A stretch of DNA of 64,000 bases, taken from the NCBI RefSeq assembly GCF_000467105.1, contig NZ_BATI01000017.1, positions 95,414 through 159,413 on the forward strand, written 5' to 3'. The position numbers and the translations under genes were made by a program. Each line of letters starts with the position of its first letter. The first letter of the stretch is position 1. Below, one piece after another: positions 27,898 to 35,316 of the stretch. A model generated the notes under the pieces. It made no database searches. It was not told the DNA's origin and saw nothing but the letters and a program-made list of their open reading frames with translations. The stretch is from Aquipseudomonas alcaligenes NBRC 14159 (GTDB taxonomy: Bacteria > Pseudomonadota > Gammaproteobacteria > Pseudomonadales > Pseudomonadaceae).

Positions 27898-28343
27898 GAG
27901 CGCTGCTGGCGGCGCTCGCGCTGACCCTGCTGGCCGGCTGCGCCCGCGAGGCGCACCTGCCCAGTGCCGTGCACCAGCTCGGCATCCATCCCGCGCGTAC
28001 GGCCAGCGCCGAGGGGCTGCAGGTCATGCGCGATCGCCACAGCGGCGTGCGTCTGTGGGTGGCGCCGCAGGCGGCGCTGACCGAGGTGGACGTGCAGCAG
28101 GCGGAAATGGCCTTTACCCCGGCCGGCGAGCCGGCGGTGGTGCTGACCCTGAACGATGCCGGGCGCGCCACCCTGGCCGAACTGACCCGCCGCCATCTGG
28201 GGCAGCCGCTGGCCTTCGTGGTCGATGGTGAGCTGCGCCTGGCGCCCATCGTCGAGGAGCCCGTGCTCGACGGCCGCGTCGCCCTGACCGGTTTCGATTC
28301 GTTGCAGGAAGCGCAGGCGCTGGTGCGCGACTGGAGCCACTGA
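27894..28343 (+). CDS. Small lipoprotein with a SecD P1-head-like domain
   Basis: This 149-residue protein has a lipoprotein signal (LLAALALTLLAGC, Cys at about 16). The C-terminal two thirds resemble the periplasmic P1 head of SecD: VVLTLNDAGRATLAELT, then LGQPLAFVVDGELRLAPIV and GRVALTGF with a final helix. It has none of SecD's membrane helices, so it is not a translocase component by itself. It is translationally coupled to the DJ-1 family gene. Similar orphan SecDF-head lipoproteins are known in gammaproteobacteria without assigned function, and no role can be given. Confidence 0.8.
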   Translation: MRALLAALALTLLAGCAREAHLPSAVHQLGIHPARTASAEGLQVMRDRHSGVRLWVAPQAALTEVDVQQAEMAFTPAGEPAVVLTLNDAGRATLAELTRRHLGQPLAFVVDGELRLAPIVEEPVLDGRVALTGFDSLQEAQALVRDWSH

Positions 28344-28404
28344 GCCCGGTCGCAGGGACAGCTGTGGCCTGTTGCCCGGATGGCATTCGGGCCACGGGCT
28401 GGAC

Positions 28405-28815
28405 TCAGTGGCAGCAGTCGCGATCGTCCAGTGCTTCCAGCAGCCGGCAGTGCTCGGCATGGCCGCTGTGACAGCCGGCCAGTTTGCTCAGTTCGGCACG
28501 CATGTTCTGCAGGTCGCGGATGCGTGTTTCGATAGCGTCCAGGTGCTCGCGCACCATCTGGTCGGCGCTGGCGCAGGGGCTCTCGGGGTGAGCGGCGAGA
28601 TCGAGCAGGCTGCGGATTTCCTCCAGACTGAAGCCCAGTTCGCGACCGCGGCGAATAAAACGCAGGCGCCGCACGTCCTGCTCCTGGTAGTGGCGATAGC
28701 CGGAAGGACTGCGCTGTGGCGCCGGCAGCAGACCGCTGCGCTCGTAGAAACGGATGGTTTCCAGGTTCACGCCGCTGTCGCGCGCCAGCACGCCGATGGT
28801 GAGTGGCTTGCTCAT
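28405..28815 (-). CDS. MerR family metal-responsive regulator (ZntR/CadR-like)
   Basis: This 136-residue protein has the MerR winged helix (TIGVLARDSGVNLETIRFYERSGLLP), a dimer helix, and a Cys/His-rich effector region. Metal ligands are probably Cys81 in ESPCAS and Cys115/His119/Cys123 in GCHSGHAEHC, in ZntR-like positions. A further CCH ends the chain. It would bind a divalent metal such as Zn(II), Cd(II) or Co(II) and twist the promoter at 28817-28847. It is divergent from a CDF metal exporter, its likely target. Confidence 0.9.
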   Translation of the reverse strand: MSKPLTIGVLARDSGVNLETIRFYERSGLLPAPQRSPSGYRHYQEQDVRRLRFIRRGRELGFSLEEIRSLLDLAAHPESPCASADQMVREHLDAIETRIRDLQNMRAELSKLAGCHSGHAEHCRLLEALDDRDCCH

Positions 28816-28816
28816 G

Positions 28817-28847
28817 TTGACTCCGTAGCAACTACAGGGTTTAGCCT
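28817..28847 (+). promoter_or_regulatory. MerR-type promoter with 19-base spacer driving the CDF operon
   Basis: A -35 TTGACT (28817-28822) and a -10 TAGCCT (28842-28847) are 19 bases apart, the overlong spacing required for MerR-family activation. The spacer holds the dyad ACTCCGTAG-CAA-CTACAGGGT (28820-28840). The site begins two bases from the merR start codon, so that gene must be transcribed across it. The CDF start is 168 bases downstream. Confidence 0.82.
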
Positions 28848-28886
28848 AGTCTGCACTGAAATCTGTCCACGATCTTCTGGCTGTCG

Positions 28887-28970
28887 GCCATACGGCGTTA
28901 AAAACAGCCTCGGAATGCTCATTTACCGTTCGTAAACTGCGCTTCCTCGGCCGTTTTTGCCTTGTCTGGC
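28887..28970. repeat. Long imperfect inverted repeat in the CDF leader
   Basis: Two arms of about 39 bases (28887-28926 and 28932-28970) pair imperfectly, with matching blocks GCCA, AAAAAC, GCC, GGAA and TTTAC around the loop CGTTC. It lies between the MerR-type promoter and the CDF gene. I recall similar sequences as dispersed elements in Pseudomonas genomes, so it is probably a mobile or REP-like repeat. It would fold into a long hairpin in the leader RNA. Confidence 0.7.
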
Positions 28971-29015
28971 TCTAATCCAGAAGCTCGTGAACAGACTTCG
29001 ATATGGAGATGCCAA

Positions 29016-29645
29016 ATGGGCGCTAACTGCTGCAACCACGACTCCGCTCCGCGCCACGACGATGGCCGCTACCGGCGCATCCTGTGGATTGCGCTGCTGG
29101 TCAACCTGGCGATGTTCCTGGTCGAGATCGGCGCTGGCCTCAAGGCTGGCTCGGTGTCGCTGCTGGCCGACTCGCTGGACTTCCTCGGCGATGCCGCCAA
29201 CTACGGCATCAGCCTCTGGGTGCTGGGCATGGCCCTGGCCTGGCGCGCTCGTGCTGCCCAGCTCAAGGCCGTCAGCATGCTGGTGTTCGGCCTCGGTGTG
29301 CTGGGGGCTGCGCTTTGGCACTGGTGGCAGGGCGAGGTGCCCAGCGCGCCGACCATGGGCCTGGTGGGTAGCCTGGCGTTGCTGGCCAATGTCGGCGTGG
29401 CGGTGCTGCTGTATGCCTACCGCGACGGCGACAGCAACATGCGCAGCGTGTGGCTGTGCACCCGCAACGATGCGCTCGGCAACCTCGCCGTGCTGGCTGC
29501 GGCGCTGGGTGTGTTCGGCACCGGCAGTGCCTGGCCGGACCTGATCGTGGCCGGCATCATGGCCAGCCTGGCCGTGCATTCGGCCATCGCGGTGCTGCGT
29601 CATGCCGATGGCGAACTCAATGGCGGGCACGAGCATGCGCACTGA
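29016..29645 (+). CDS. Cation diffusion facilitator (CDF) metal exporter
   Basis: This 209-residue inner-membrane protein has about six helices. The CDF metal-site sequence SLLADSLDFLGDAANY falls in helix 2 and a second acidic/Asn segment, CTRNDALGNLAVL, in helix 5. The N-terminus has Cys-Cys-Asn-His and the C-terminus HEHAH, both possible metal-binding tails. It lacks the long cytoplasmic C-terminal domain of FieF-type CDFs, as expected for this short subgroup. It exports a divalent metal by proton antiport. The ATG at 29016 follows GGAG. It is controlled by the divergent MerR gene and followed by a DUF3703 gene. Confidence 0.9.
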   Translation: MGANCCNHDSAPRHDDGRYRRILWIALLVNLAMFLVEIGAGLKAGSVSLLADSLDFLGDAANYGISLWVLGMALAWRARAAQLKAVSMLVFGLGVLGAALWHWWQGEVPSAPTMGLVGSLALLANVGVAVLLYAYRDGDSNMRSVWLCTRNDALGNLAVLAAALGVFGTGSAWPDLIVAGIMASLAVHSAIAVLRHADGELNGGHEHAH

Positions 29646-29970
29646 ACTGCAGCAGGCGCTGGCCCAGGCGTTCGCCGAGGGGCGCCAGGCGCTGGAGTGC
29701 AACGACTTGGGCGCCGCCTACGCCTGGCTGGAGCGCGCCCATATCCTCAGTCAGCGCATGCCGCTGCGCCACGCCGAGTCGCACTGGCTGATGCTGCGCG
29801 CAGGCTGGCAGGCGCGCGACTGGCGCGAAGTGGCCGGGCAGCTGCCGCGCATACTGGCGGCGCTGCTCTTCTCTCGAATCTGGGTGCCGCTGGGCAACAC
29901 GGGGCGGGCGCGGGTCAGTGCATTCCAGCCGATGCCGCTGAGCGACGAGCTGAAGCGGTTGCTGGAATAG
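29635..29970 (+). CDS. DUF3703 domain protein
   Basis: This 111-residue soluble protein has the DUF3703 pattern: an N-terminal helix, then AAYAWLERAHILSQRMPLRHAESHWLMLRAGW and a C-terminal WVPLGNTGRARVSAF segment. The gene overlaps the CDF gene by 11 bases, so it belongs to the metal-efflux operon. DUF3703 proteins recur beside MerR/CDF modules but have no known function. The ATG at 29635 gives the usual family N-terminus; an upstream ATG at 29620 is possible. Confidence 0.85.
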   Translation: MRTELQQALAQAFAEGRQALECNDLGAAYAWLERAHILSQRMPLRHAESHWLMLRAGWQARDWREVAGQLPRILAALLFSRIWVPLGNTGRARVSAFQPMPLSDELKRLLE

Positions 29971-29979
29971 GTATCCACG

Positions 29980-30056
29980 GTGGAAAACGCTGCGCGGCTT
30001 TCCACCCTACGCACAGACCCGCTTTTGTAGGGTGGGTGGCCGCAGCCATCCACCCG
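29980..30056. repeat. Palindromic repeats after the DUF3703 gene
   Basis: GTGGAAAACGC...GGCTTTCCAC (about 29980-30005) forms one hairpin and GTAGGGTGGGTGGC...CATCCACCC (30027-30055) a second. They separate the metal-efflux operon from the convergent oxidase operon and may serve as a shared end of transcription. Confidence 0.65.
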
Positions 30057-30064
30057 TTGCCGGC

Positions 30065-30187
30065 TCAGGTCAGCCCCATGCCCCACTTGATGGCGTAGGC
30101 GAGCAGGCCGACGGCCGCCACACCGCCCAGCCAGAGCAGGACGAACCAGGCCAGGCGCTTGGCCAGCGGTTGTTTGACCTCGTGCAT
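30065..30187 (-). CDS. Small membrane protein DUF2474 of the cytochrome bd-type oxidase operon
   Basis: This 40-residue single-span protein starts MHEVKQPLAKRLAWFVLLW, with a helix through GGVAAVGLLAYAI. It matches DUF2474, the small subunit-like protein found at the end of cyanide-insensitive oxidase operons, analogous to CydX. Its ATG shares one base with the stop of the subunit II gene (TGATG), so it is translationally coupled. It probably stabilises the oxidase complex; that role is inferred from CydX. Confidence 0.88.
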   Translation of the reverse strand: MHEVKQPLAKRLAWFVLLWLGGVAAVGLLAYAIKWGMGLT

Positions 30188-31191
30188 CAGTGATACCCCT
30201 CGCCGACCTTGACCTTGCCGCGGAACACCCAGTAGCTGTAAGCGGTGTAGATCAGGATGATCGGCACCATGAACACCACGCCGACCAGAGCGAAGGCCTG
30301 GCTGCTGGCCGGCGCCGAGGCCTCCCAGATGCTCACCGCCGGCGGGATGATGTTCGGCCACAGGCTGATGGCCAGGCCCGTGTAGGCCAGGGCGATCAGC
30401 ACCAGGGTCAGCACGAAGGGTTGCCAATCGATCTTCAGGTGCACGGCACGGACGATGCCGAGGATGGTCACCGCCACCAGGGTCGGCACCGGGATGAAGT
30501 AGAACAGGTTGGGCAGGGTGAACCAGCGCTGGGCGATGCTCTCGTGGGCCAGCGGCGTCCAGATGCTGACCACGGCGATGAACAGCAGCAGCAGGCTGGT
30601 CAGCGGCAGCATCAGCTTGTACATCTTGTGGCGCAGCTTGCCCTCGGTCTTCATCAACAGCCAGGCGCAGCCGAGCATGGCGTAGCCGGCCACCAGGCCG
30701 GCGCCGCAGAACAGCGGGAAGGGCGCCAGCCAGTCGAAGGCACCCCCGGCGAACTGCCGATTCTCCACCTTGATCCCTTCGATAAAGGCGCCGAGCACCA
30801 CGCCCTGGGCGAAAGTCGCGACGATCGAGCCCCAGATGAAGGCGGCGTCCCACACGTGGCGGGTGCGCTTGGCCTTGAAGCGGAACTCGAAGGCCACGCC
30901 GCGGAAGATCAGCGCGATCAGCATGATCAGCAGCGGCAGGTAGAGCGCCGTGAGCACCACCGAGTAGGCCAGCGGGAAGGCGGCGAACAGCCCGGCGCCG
31001 CCCAGCACCAGCCAGGTCTCGTTGCCGTCCCAGATCGGCGCCACGGTGTTCATCATGGCGTCGCGCTCGTCCTTGTCGCGGAAGAAGGGGTAGAGGATGC
31101 CGATGCCCAGATCGAAGCCATCCATCACCACGTACATGAAGATGCCGAAGGCGATCACCCCGGCCCAGATCAGCGGCAGGTCGATGCTCAT
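30187..31191 (-). CDS. cioB: Cyanide-insensitive ubiquinol oxidase subunit II (CioB/CydB)
   Basis: This 334-residue membrane protein starts MSIDLPLIWAGVIAFGIFMYVVMDGFDLGIGIL, diagnostic of bd-type oxidase subunit II. It carries the conserved WDGNETWLVLGGAGLFAAFPLAYS and about eight membrane helices. It pairs with subunit I in the inner membrane to oxidise ubiquinol and reduce O2 to water. It overlaps cioA upstream by four bases and the DUF2474 gene downstream by one base. Confidence 0.95.
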   Translation of the reverse strand: MSIDLPLIWAGVIAFGIFMYVVMDGFDLGIGILYPFFRDKDERDAMMNTVAPIWDGNETWLVLGGAGLFAAFPLAYSVVLTALYLPLLIMLIALIFRGVAFEFRFKAKRTRHVWDAAFIWGSIVATFAQGVVLGAFIEGIKVENRQFAGGAFDWLAPFPLFCGAGLVAGYAMLGCAWLLMKTEGKLRHKMYKLMLPLTSLLLLFIAVVSIWTPLAHESIAQRWFTLPNLFYFIPVPTLVAVTILGIVRAVHLKIDWQPFVLTLVLIALAYTGLAISLWPNIIPPAVSIWEASAPASSQAFALVGVVFMVPIILIYTAYSYWVFRGKVKVGEGYH

Positions 31192-32618
31192 GGGCGTTGC
31201 TCCTGTTCGTCTTCGACACTGTCTTCGGCGGCCGACAGCGGGCGCGACGGCGTACGCGAATGGCCCGGGCCACCGGCCTCGGCGGGTGCATGGGCATGCA
31301 GCAGGCCCAGCACCGGGCCTTTGCGCATCATGCGCAGCAGGTAGGTGATGCCCACGCCGAACACGGCGAAGTACACCACCACGAAGATGCTCAGCGACAC
31401 GCCCATCTGCGTGGCGCTGTGGTTGGACACCGCGTCCGAGGTGCGCAGCAGGCCGTAGATCACCCAGGGCTGGCGGCCGACCTCGGTGGTCACCCAGCCG
31501 GCGAGGATGGCGATCAGCCCGGACGGGCCCATCAGCAGCATCAGGCGCTGGAAGCCGCGCGCCTCGTAGAGCCGGCCGCCACGGCGGAGCCACAGGCCGA
31601 TGACGCCGCAGAGGATCATCACCAGGCCCAGGCCGACCATCACGCGGAAGCTCCAGAACACGATCGGTACATTGGGCCGGTCCTGCGGCGCCCATTCCTT
31701 GAGGCCCTTGATCTCGCCGTCGAGGTCATGGGTGAGGATCAGGCTGGCCAGGCGCGGGATGCCGATGGCGTAGTGGGTGGTTTCCGCCTGCATGTCGGGG
31801 ATGCCGAACAGCAGCAGCGGCACGCCGCGGGAGGTTTCCCAGTGGCCTTCCATCGCCGCCACCTTGGCCGGCTGGTATTTCAGGGTGTTGAGGCCGTGCA
31901 GGTCACCGATGAAGGCCTGCACCGGCGCCACCAGCAGCGCCATCCACAGCGCCATGGAGAACATCATGCGGGTGGCCTCGTCGCGCTTGCCCTTGAGCAG
32001 GTGCCAGGCCGCCGTGGCGCCGACCACGAAGGCGGTGCTGAGGAAGGCCGCCACCGCCATGTGCGCCAGGCGATAGGGGAAGGACGGGTTGAACACGATG
32101 TCCCACCAGCTTTCCGGGTAGAACACCCCGTCGACCAGGCTGTGGCCCTGCGGGGTCTGCATCCAGCTGTTCGAAGAGAGGATCCAGAAGGTCGAGATCA
32201 GCGTGCCGATCGCCACCATCAGGGTGGCGAAGAAGTGCAGGCCGCGGCCGACCTTGTTCAGGCCGAACAGCATGATTCCGAGGAAGCCCGCCTCGAGGAA
32301 GAAGGCGGTGAGCACCTCGTAGGTCAGCAGCGGGCCCATGATGCTGCCGGCGGCGGTGGACAGCCCGGCCCAGTTGGTGCCGAACTGGTAGCTCATCACC
32401 ACGCCGGAGACCACGCCCATGCCGAAGGTCACGGCGAAGATCTGCAGCCAGAAGCGGTACAGGTCGTAGTAGACCTCGCGCCTGGTTTTCAGCCACAGAC
32501 CTTCGAGCACGGCCAGGTAACTGGCCAGGCCGATACTGATGGCGGGGAAGATGATGTGGAAGGAGATGGTGAAGGCAAACTGCAGGCGCCCCAGCTCCAG
32601 TGCATCGAGGCCAAACAT
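31188..32618 (-). CDS. cioA: Cyanide-insensitive ubiquinol oxidase subunit I (CioA/CydA)
   Basis: This 476-residue subunit carries the hemes of the bd-type oxidase. His21 in ISFHIIFPAISIG is the expected heme ligand near the periplasm, and the quinol-binding GIPRLASLILTHDLDGEIKGL region is present with the short Q-loop typical of the CIO subclass. The start MFGLDALELGRLQFAFT is the family norm, with GGAG at good spacing. A perfect ANR/FNR box lies 19-32 bases upstream of the ATG. In P. aeruginosa cioAB is repressed by ANR at low oxygen, and the box position fits repression. Confidence 0.96.
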   Translation of the reverse strand: MFGLDALELGRLQFAFTISFHIIFPAISIGLASYLAVLEGLWLKTRREVYYDLYRFWLQIFAVTFGMGVVSGVVMSYQFGTNWAGLSTAAGSIMGPLLTYEVLTAFFLEAGFLGIMLFGLNKVGRGLHFFATLMVAIGTLISTFWILSSNSWMQTPQGHSLVDGVFYPESWWDIVFNPSFPYRLAHMAVAAFLSTAFVVGATAAWHLLKGKRDEATRMMFSMALWMALLVAPVQAFIGDLHGLNTLKYQPAKVAAMEGHWETSRGVPLLLFGIPDMQAETTHYAIGIPRLASLILTHDLDGEIKGLKEWAPQDRPNVPIVFWSFRVMVGLGLVMILCGVIGLWLRRGGRLYEARGFQRLMLLMGPSGLIAILAGWVTTEVGRQPWVIYGLLRTSDAVSNHSATQMGVSLSIFVVVYFAVFGVGITYLLRMMRKGPVLGLLHAHAPAEAGGPGHSRTPSRPLSAAEDSVEDEQEQRP

Positions 32619-32636
32619 GATGGGCCACTCCGGAAA

Positions 32637-32650
32637 TTGATCTGGATCAA
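32637..32650 (-). promoter_or_regulatory. ANR/FNR box upstream of cioA
   Basis: TTGAT CTGG ATCAA is a perfect match to the ANR/FNR consensus TTGAT-N4-ATCAA. It sits so close to the cioA start that it should overlap or lie downstream of the transcription start, implying oxygen-responsive repression. Confidence 0.88.
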
Positions 32651-32734
32651 TATTCTGTCAAGCAGGACCCGGGGCGTAGTCGGCGGATTGTCGCACTGGG
32701 CAATTTGTCGCAGCCGCCTTCCCCGGCGAAATTC

Positions 32735-32850
32735 GTAGCCCGGATGCAATCCGGGGCAAGTGTCTGGGGGCTGCGTCATCCGGATTTCATCCGGGCTACG
32801 GCGTGGCTTCTCCCTCTCCCGTCGGGAGAGGGAAGGGGTGAGGGCGGCTC
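32735..32850. repeat. Palindromic repeats (GTAGCCCGGAT family and CCCTCTCCC family)
   Basis: GTAGCCCGGATGCAATCCGG at 32735-32754 is inverted at about 32779-32799 as TCCGGATTTCATCCGGGCTAC. A CTCCCTCTCCCGTCGGGAGAGGGA palindrome follows at about 32811-32834. They lie between the divergent control region of cioA and the 3' end of the rlmG-like gene. Confidence 0.8.
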
Positions 32851-32853
32851 AGC

Positions 32854-33978
32854 TCATTTGGTTGCTTTCAGCACCACGAACTTGGGGTTGGCCGCCACCT
32901 GCTGCACGCCGCGGAACAGCCGGGCCAGCTTGGCGTGGTAGCCGAGGTGGCGGTTACCGACGATCCACAGCTCGCCGCCGGTGACCAGCGCCGCGCGGGC
33001 CTGCTGGAACATGCGCCAGGCGAGGAAGTCGCCGACCACCTGTTGTTGGTGGAAGGGTGGGTTGCACAGCACCAGGTCCAGCGAGTCCCTGGGCTGGTCG
33101 GCCAGGCCGTCGGCGGCGCGGAAGGTCGCCGGGCGCTCACCGAGTGCCGCGCGCCAGTTTGCCTCGGCCGACTGCACGGCCATGTAGGACTCATCCACCA
33201 GGGTCAGCTCGGCCTGCGGGTTGCCCAGGGCGAAGGCGATGGCCAGCACGCCATTGCCGCAGCCGAGGTCGGCCACCCGCTGCGGCACCAGTGATTTCGG
33301 CAGATGCGGCAGGAAGGCGCGGGTACCGATATCCAGGCCTTCGCGGCAGAACACATTGGCGTGGTTGAGCAGCTCGATGGCCGGTTGATCCAGCTGATAG
33401 CGCGTGGGATAGGGCGATACCGGCGCCGGCCGGGCCTCGGGCGTGGCCGTCAGCAGACGCGCCTTCTTCACCGCCAGCGAGGCCTGCACCGGGCCGATGT
33501 ACTGCTCCAGCAGGTCGCCGGCGGCACGCGGCAGGTACTTGATCATGGCGCCGGCGATCACCCGGGCGCCGGGGGCGAGCTGGCCGTGCAGGCGGATCAG
33601 CTGCTCCTCCAGCAGGGCCAGGGTCTTGGGCACGCGCACCAGTACCCAGTCGAACGGGCCCTCCGCGGTCGCGCTGGCCGGTACGAAGTTCACGCGCTCG
33701 GCGGCCAGGCCGTTGCGCGCCAGGTTCTTCTGCAGGGCCAGATGGCCCAGGTGCGAATCGCCGCTGCTGGTCACCCGGCAGTGCGCCGCCAGCGAGCAGG
33801 CCAGGGCGCCGAAGCCGTCGTTGAGCAGCAGGACCCGGCTGTCAGGCCCGAGGCCCTGCTCGTGCAGGTGGGCCAGCAGGTACTCGTCGGCGGCGTCGAA
33901 GGCCTGTAGCGGCTCGTTGGCCATCTCGGGCTGGCGGATCAGGTCGAGCTGGGCGAAGGGCGTGGCGAGAGTCGGCAT
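32854..33978 (-). CDS. rlmG: 23S rRNA m2G1835 methyltransferase-like protein (RlmG)
   Basis: This 374-residue class I methyltransferase has two methyltransferase-like halves, as in RlmG/RsmC. The active C-terminal half carries the SAM motif VADLGCGNGVLAIAFALGNP and the catalytic NPPF in LVLCNPPFHQQQ. The N-terminal half opens FAQLDLIRQPE and LQAFDAADEYLL, matching RlmG. It methylates guanine in 23S rRNA. The ATG at 33978 gives the usual family length; an in-frame ATG at 34011 adds 11 non-conserved residues. Confidence 0.9.
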   Translation of the reverse strand: MPTLATPFAQLDLIRQPEMANEPLQAFDAADEYLLAHLHEQGLGPDSRVLLLNDGFGALACSLAAHCRVTSSGDSHLGHLALQKNLARNGLAAERVNFVPASATAEGPFDWVLVRVPKTLALLEEQLIRLHGQLAPGARVIAGAMIKYLPRAAGDLLEQYIGPVQASLAVKKARLLTATPEARPAPVSPYPTRYQLDQPAIELLNHANVFCREGLDIGTRAFLPHLPKSLVPQRVADLGCGNGVLAIAFALGNPQAELTLVDESYMAVQSAEANWRAALGERPATFRAADGLADQPRDSLDLVLCNPPFHQQQVVGDFLAWRMFQQARAALVTGGELWIVGNRHLGYHAKLARLFRGVQQVAANPKFVVLKATK

Positions 33979-34051
33979 GGCGGCAGGATCAGGTGGGCAG
34001 AGCGGCTGCATTGTCCTAGATGCATAGGGAAATGTCTCGAAGTGAGAAGCA

Positions 34052-34104
34052 GGCGGCTTGTGACCACCGGGTGCAACCCGGAGAATATGCAGTCACTTGC
34101 CGCC
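34052..34104. repeat. Nested inverted repeat upstream of the TRAP binding-protein gene
   Basis: GGCGGCTTGTGAC (34052-34064) is inverted at 34092-34104 as GTCACTTGCCGCC with two mismatches. Inside it lies a perfect inner palindrome CCGGGT-GCA-ACCCGG. The rest of 33979-34262 shows no gene I can support. It could be a REP-like element or a leader structure. Confidence 0.6.
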
Positions 34105-34262
34105 GCCGAAGTTCCGCAATGGGCGGCATGTCCAACAACAAATCGGGTGGCCGCCTCCGGTACCTCCCGAACCCCACGGCCGCTGCGGCCGAACACATCG
34201 AAAACCGCCCTGCGCCCCGCACTCCTGTGGGGCGTCGCTATTGCATTGCCTCAAGGATGTCC

Positions 34263-35246
34263 ATGAAGTACCTGTTTTCCGCCTGCCTTGCCCTTTCTCT
34301 GCTGTTCGGCGCTACGGCGCATGCCGAGCCGATCGTCATCAAGTTCTCCCATGTGGTCGCCGAGGACACTCCCAAGGGGCGTGGTGCCCTGCTGTTCCAG
34401 CGGCTGGTGGCCGAGCGCCTGGGGGGCGCGGTTAAGGTCGAGGTCTACGCCAACTCCAGCCTGTTCGGCGACGCCGACGAGATGGCTGCCCTGCAGCGCG
34501 GCGAGGTGCAGATGCTGGCGCCGTCGGTGTCCAAGTTCGAGGCCTACACCAAGCAGCTGCAGGTGTTCGACCTGCCGTTCCTGTTTGATGACCTGGAGGC
34601 GGTCAAGCGCTTCCAGCGCCGCGAGAAGAGCCGTGAGCTGCTGCGCTCCATGGCCGGGCAGAACATCTACGGCCTGGCGTTCTGGAACAACGGCATGAAG
34701 CAGCTCTCCGCCACCCGCGAGCTGCGCGCCCCGGCCGACGCCAAGGGCCTGGCCTTCCGCATCCAGTCGTCCAGCGTGCTGGAAGCCCAGTTCGCCGCGC
34801 TCGGCGCGCAGGCCAAGCGCATTCCCTTCGGCGAGTCGCTCAAGGCGCTGCAGGCCGGTACCGTGCAGGGTACCGAGAATGCATGGTCGAACATGGCGGC
34901 GGCCGGCTTCGACCGCGCTCAGCCGTTCATCACCGAGACCAACCACGGCTCGCTCAACTACATGCTGATCAGCAGCTCGTCGTTCTGGCAGAGCATTCCC
35001 TACGCCACCCGCAGCGAGCTGGAGGCGATCGTCGAAGAGGTCACCGCCCAGGTCAACGAGGACGCCGAGGAACTCAATCGTCGTGGTCGCGAGCAGCTGC
35101 TGGCCGCCGGTCAGGCGCGCCTGCTCAGCCTCAGCCCGGCCGAGCGCGAGGCCTGGCGCAGCGTCATGCAGCCGCTGTGGAAACAGTACGAAGCGGAGAT
35201 CGGTGCCGACGTGCTGCGTGCCGCGCAGACCGTCAATCGGCGCTAA
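34263..35246 (+). CDS. TRAP transporter solute-binding protein (DctP family)
   Basis: This 327-residue periplasmic protein has a Sec signal peptide (cleavage about HAEP, residues 20-23) and a DctP fold. Landmarks are IKFSHVVAEDTPKGRGA near the N-terminus, FDLPFLFDD, and LAFRIQSSSVLEAQFAALGA, where Arg contacts the substrate carboxylate. It would bind C4-dicarboxylates or another organic acid. No DctQ or DctM membrane genes are nearby, so it is an orphan binding protein; the P. aeruginosa homologue PA4616 has the same setting as I recall. The ATG at 34263 follows AAGGA. The ferredoxin reductase gene is 70 bases downstream. Confidence 0.9.
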   Translation: MKYLFSACLALSLLFGATAHAEPIVIKFSHVVAEDTPKGRGALLFQRLVAERLGGAVKVEVYANSSLFGDADEMAALQRGEVQMLAPSVSKFEAYTKQLQVFDLPFLFDDLEAVKRFQRREKSRELLRSMAGQNIYGLAFWNNGMKQLSATRELRAPADAKGLAFRIQSSSVLEAQFAALGAQAKRIPFGESLKALQAGTVQGTENAWSNMAAAGFDRAQPFITETNHGSLNYMLISSSSFWQSIPYATRSELEAIVEEVTAQVNEDAEELNRRGREQLLAAGQARLLSLSPAEREAWRSVMQPLWKQYEAEIGADVLRAAQTVNRR

Positions 35247-35316
35247 TCCCTGCTAACTGACGGTGTTTGTTCGCGGCGCTTTGCGCGAAACTGCAGGTCA
35301 GCCAGAAGGGGGCCGC

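Noticed and set aside
32489..32779. Short open frame upstream of and overlapping cioA
   Set aside because: It runs through the ANR box and a palindromic repeat, has no recognisable domain, and overlaps the well-supported cioA start in another frame.
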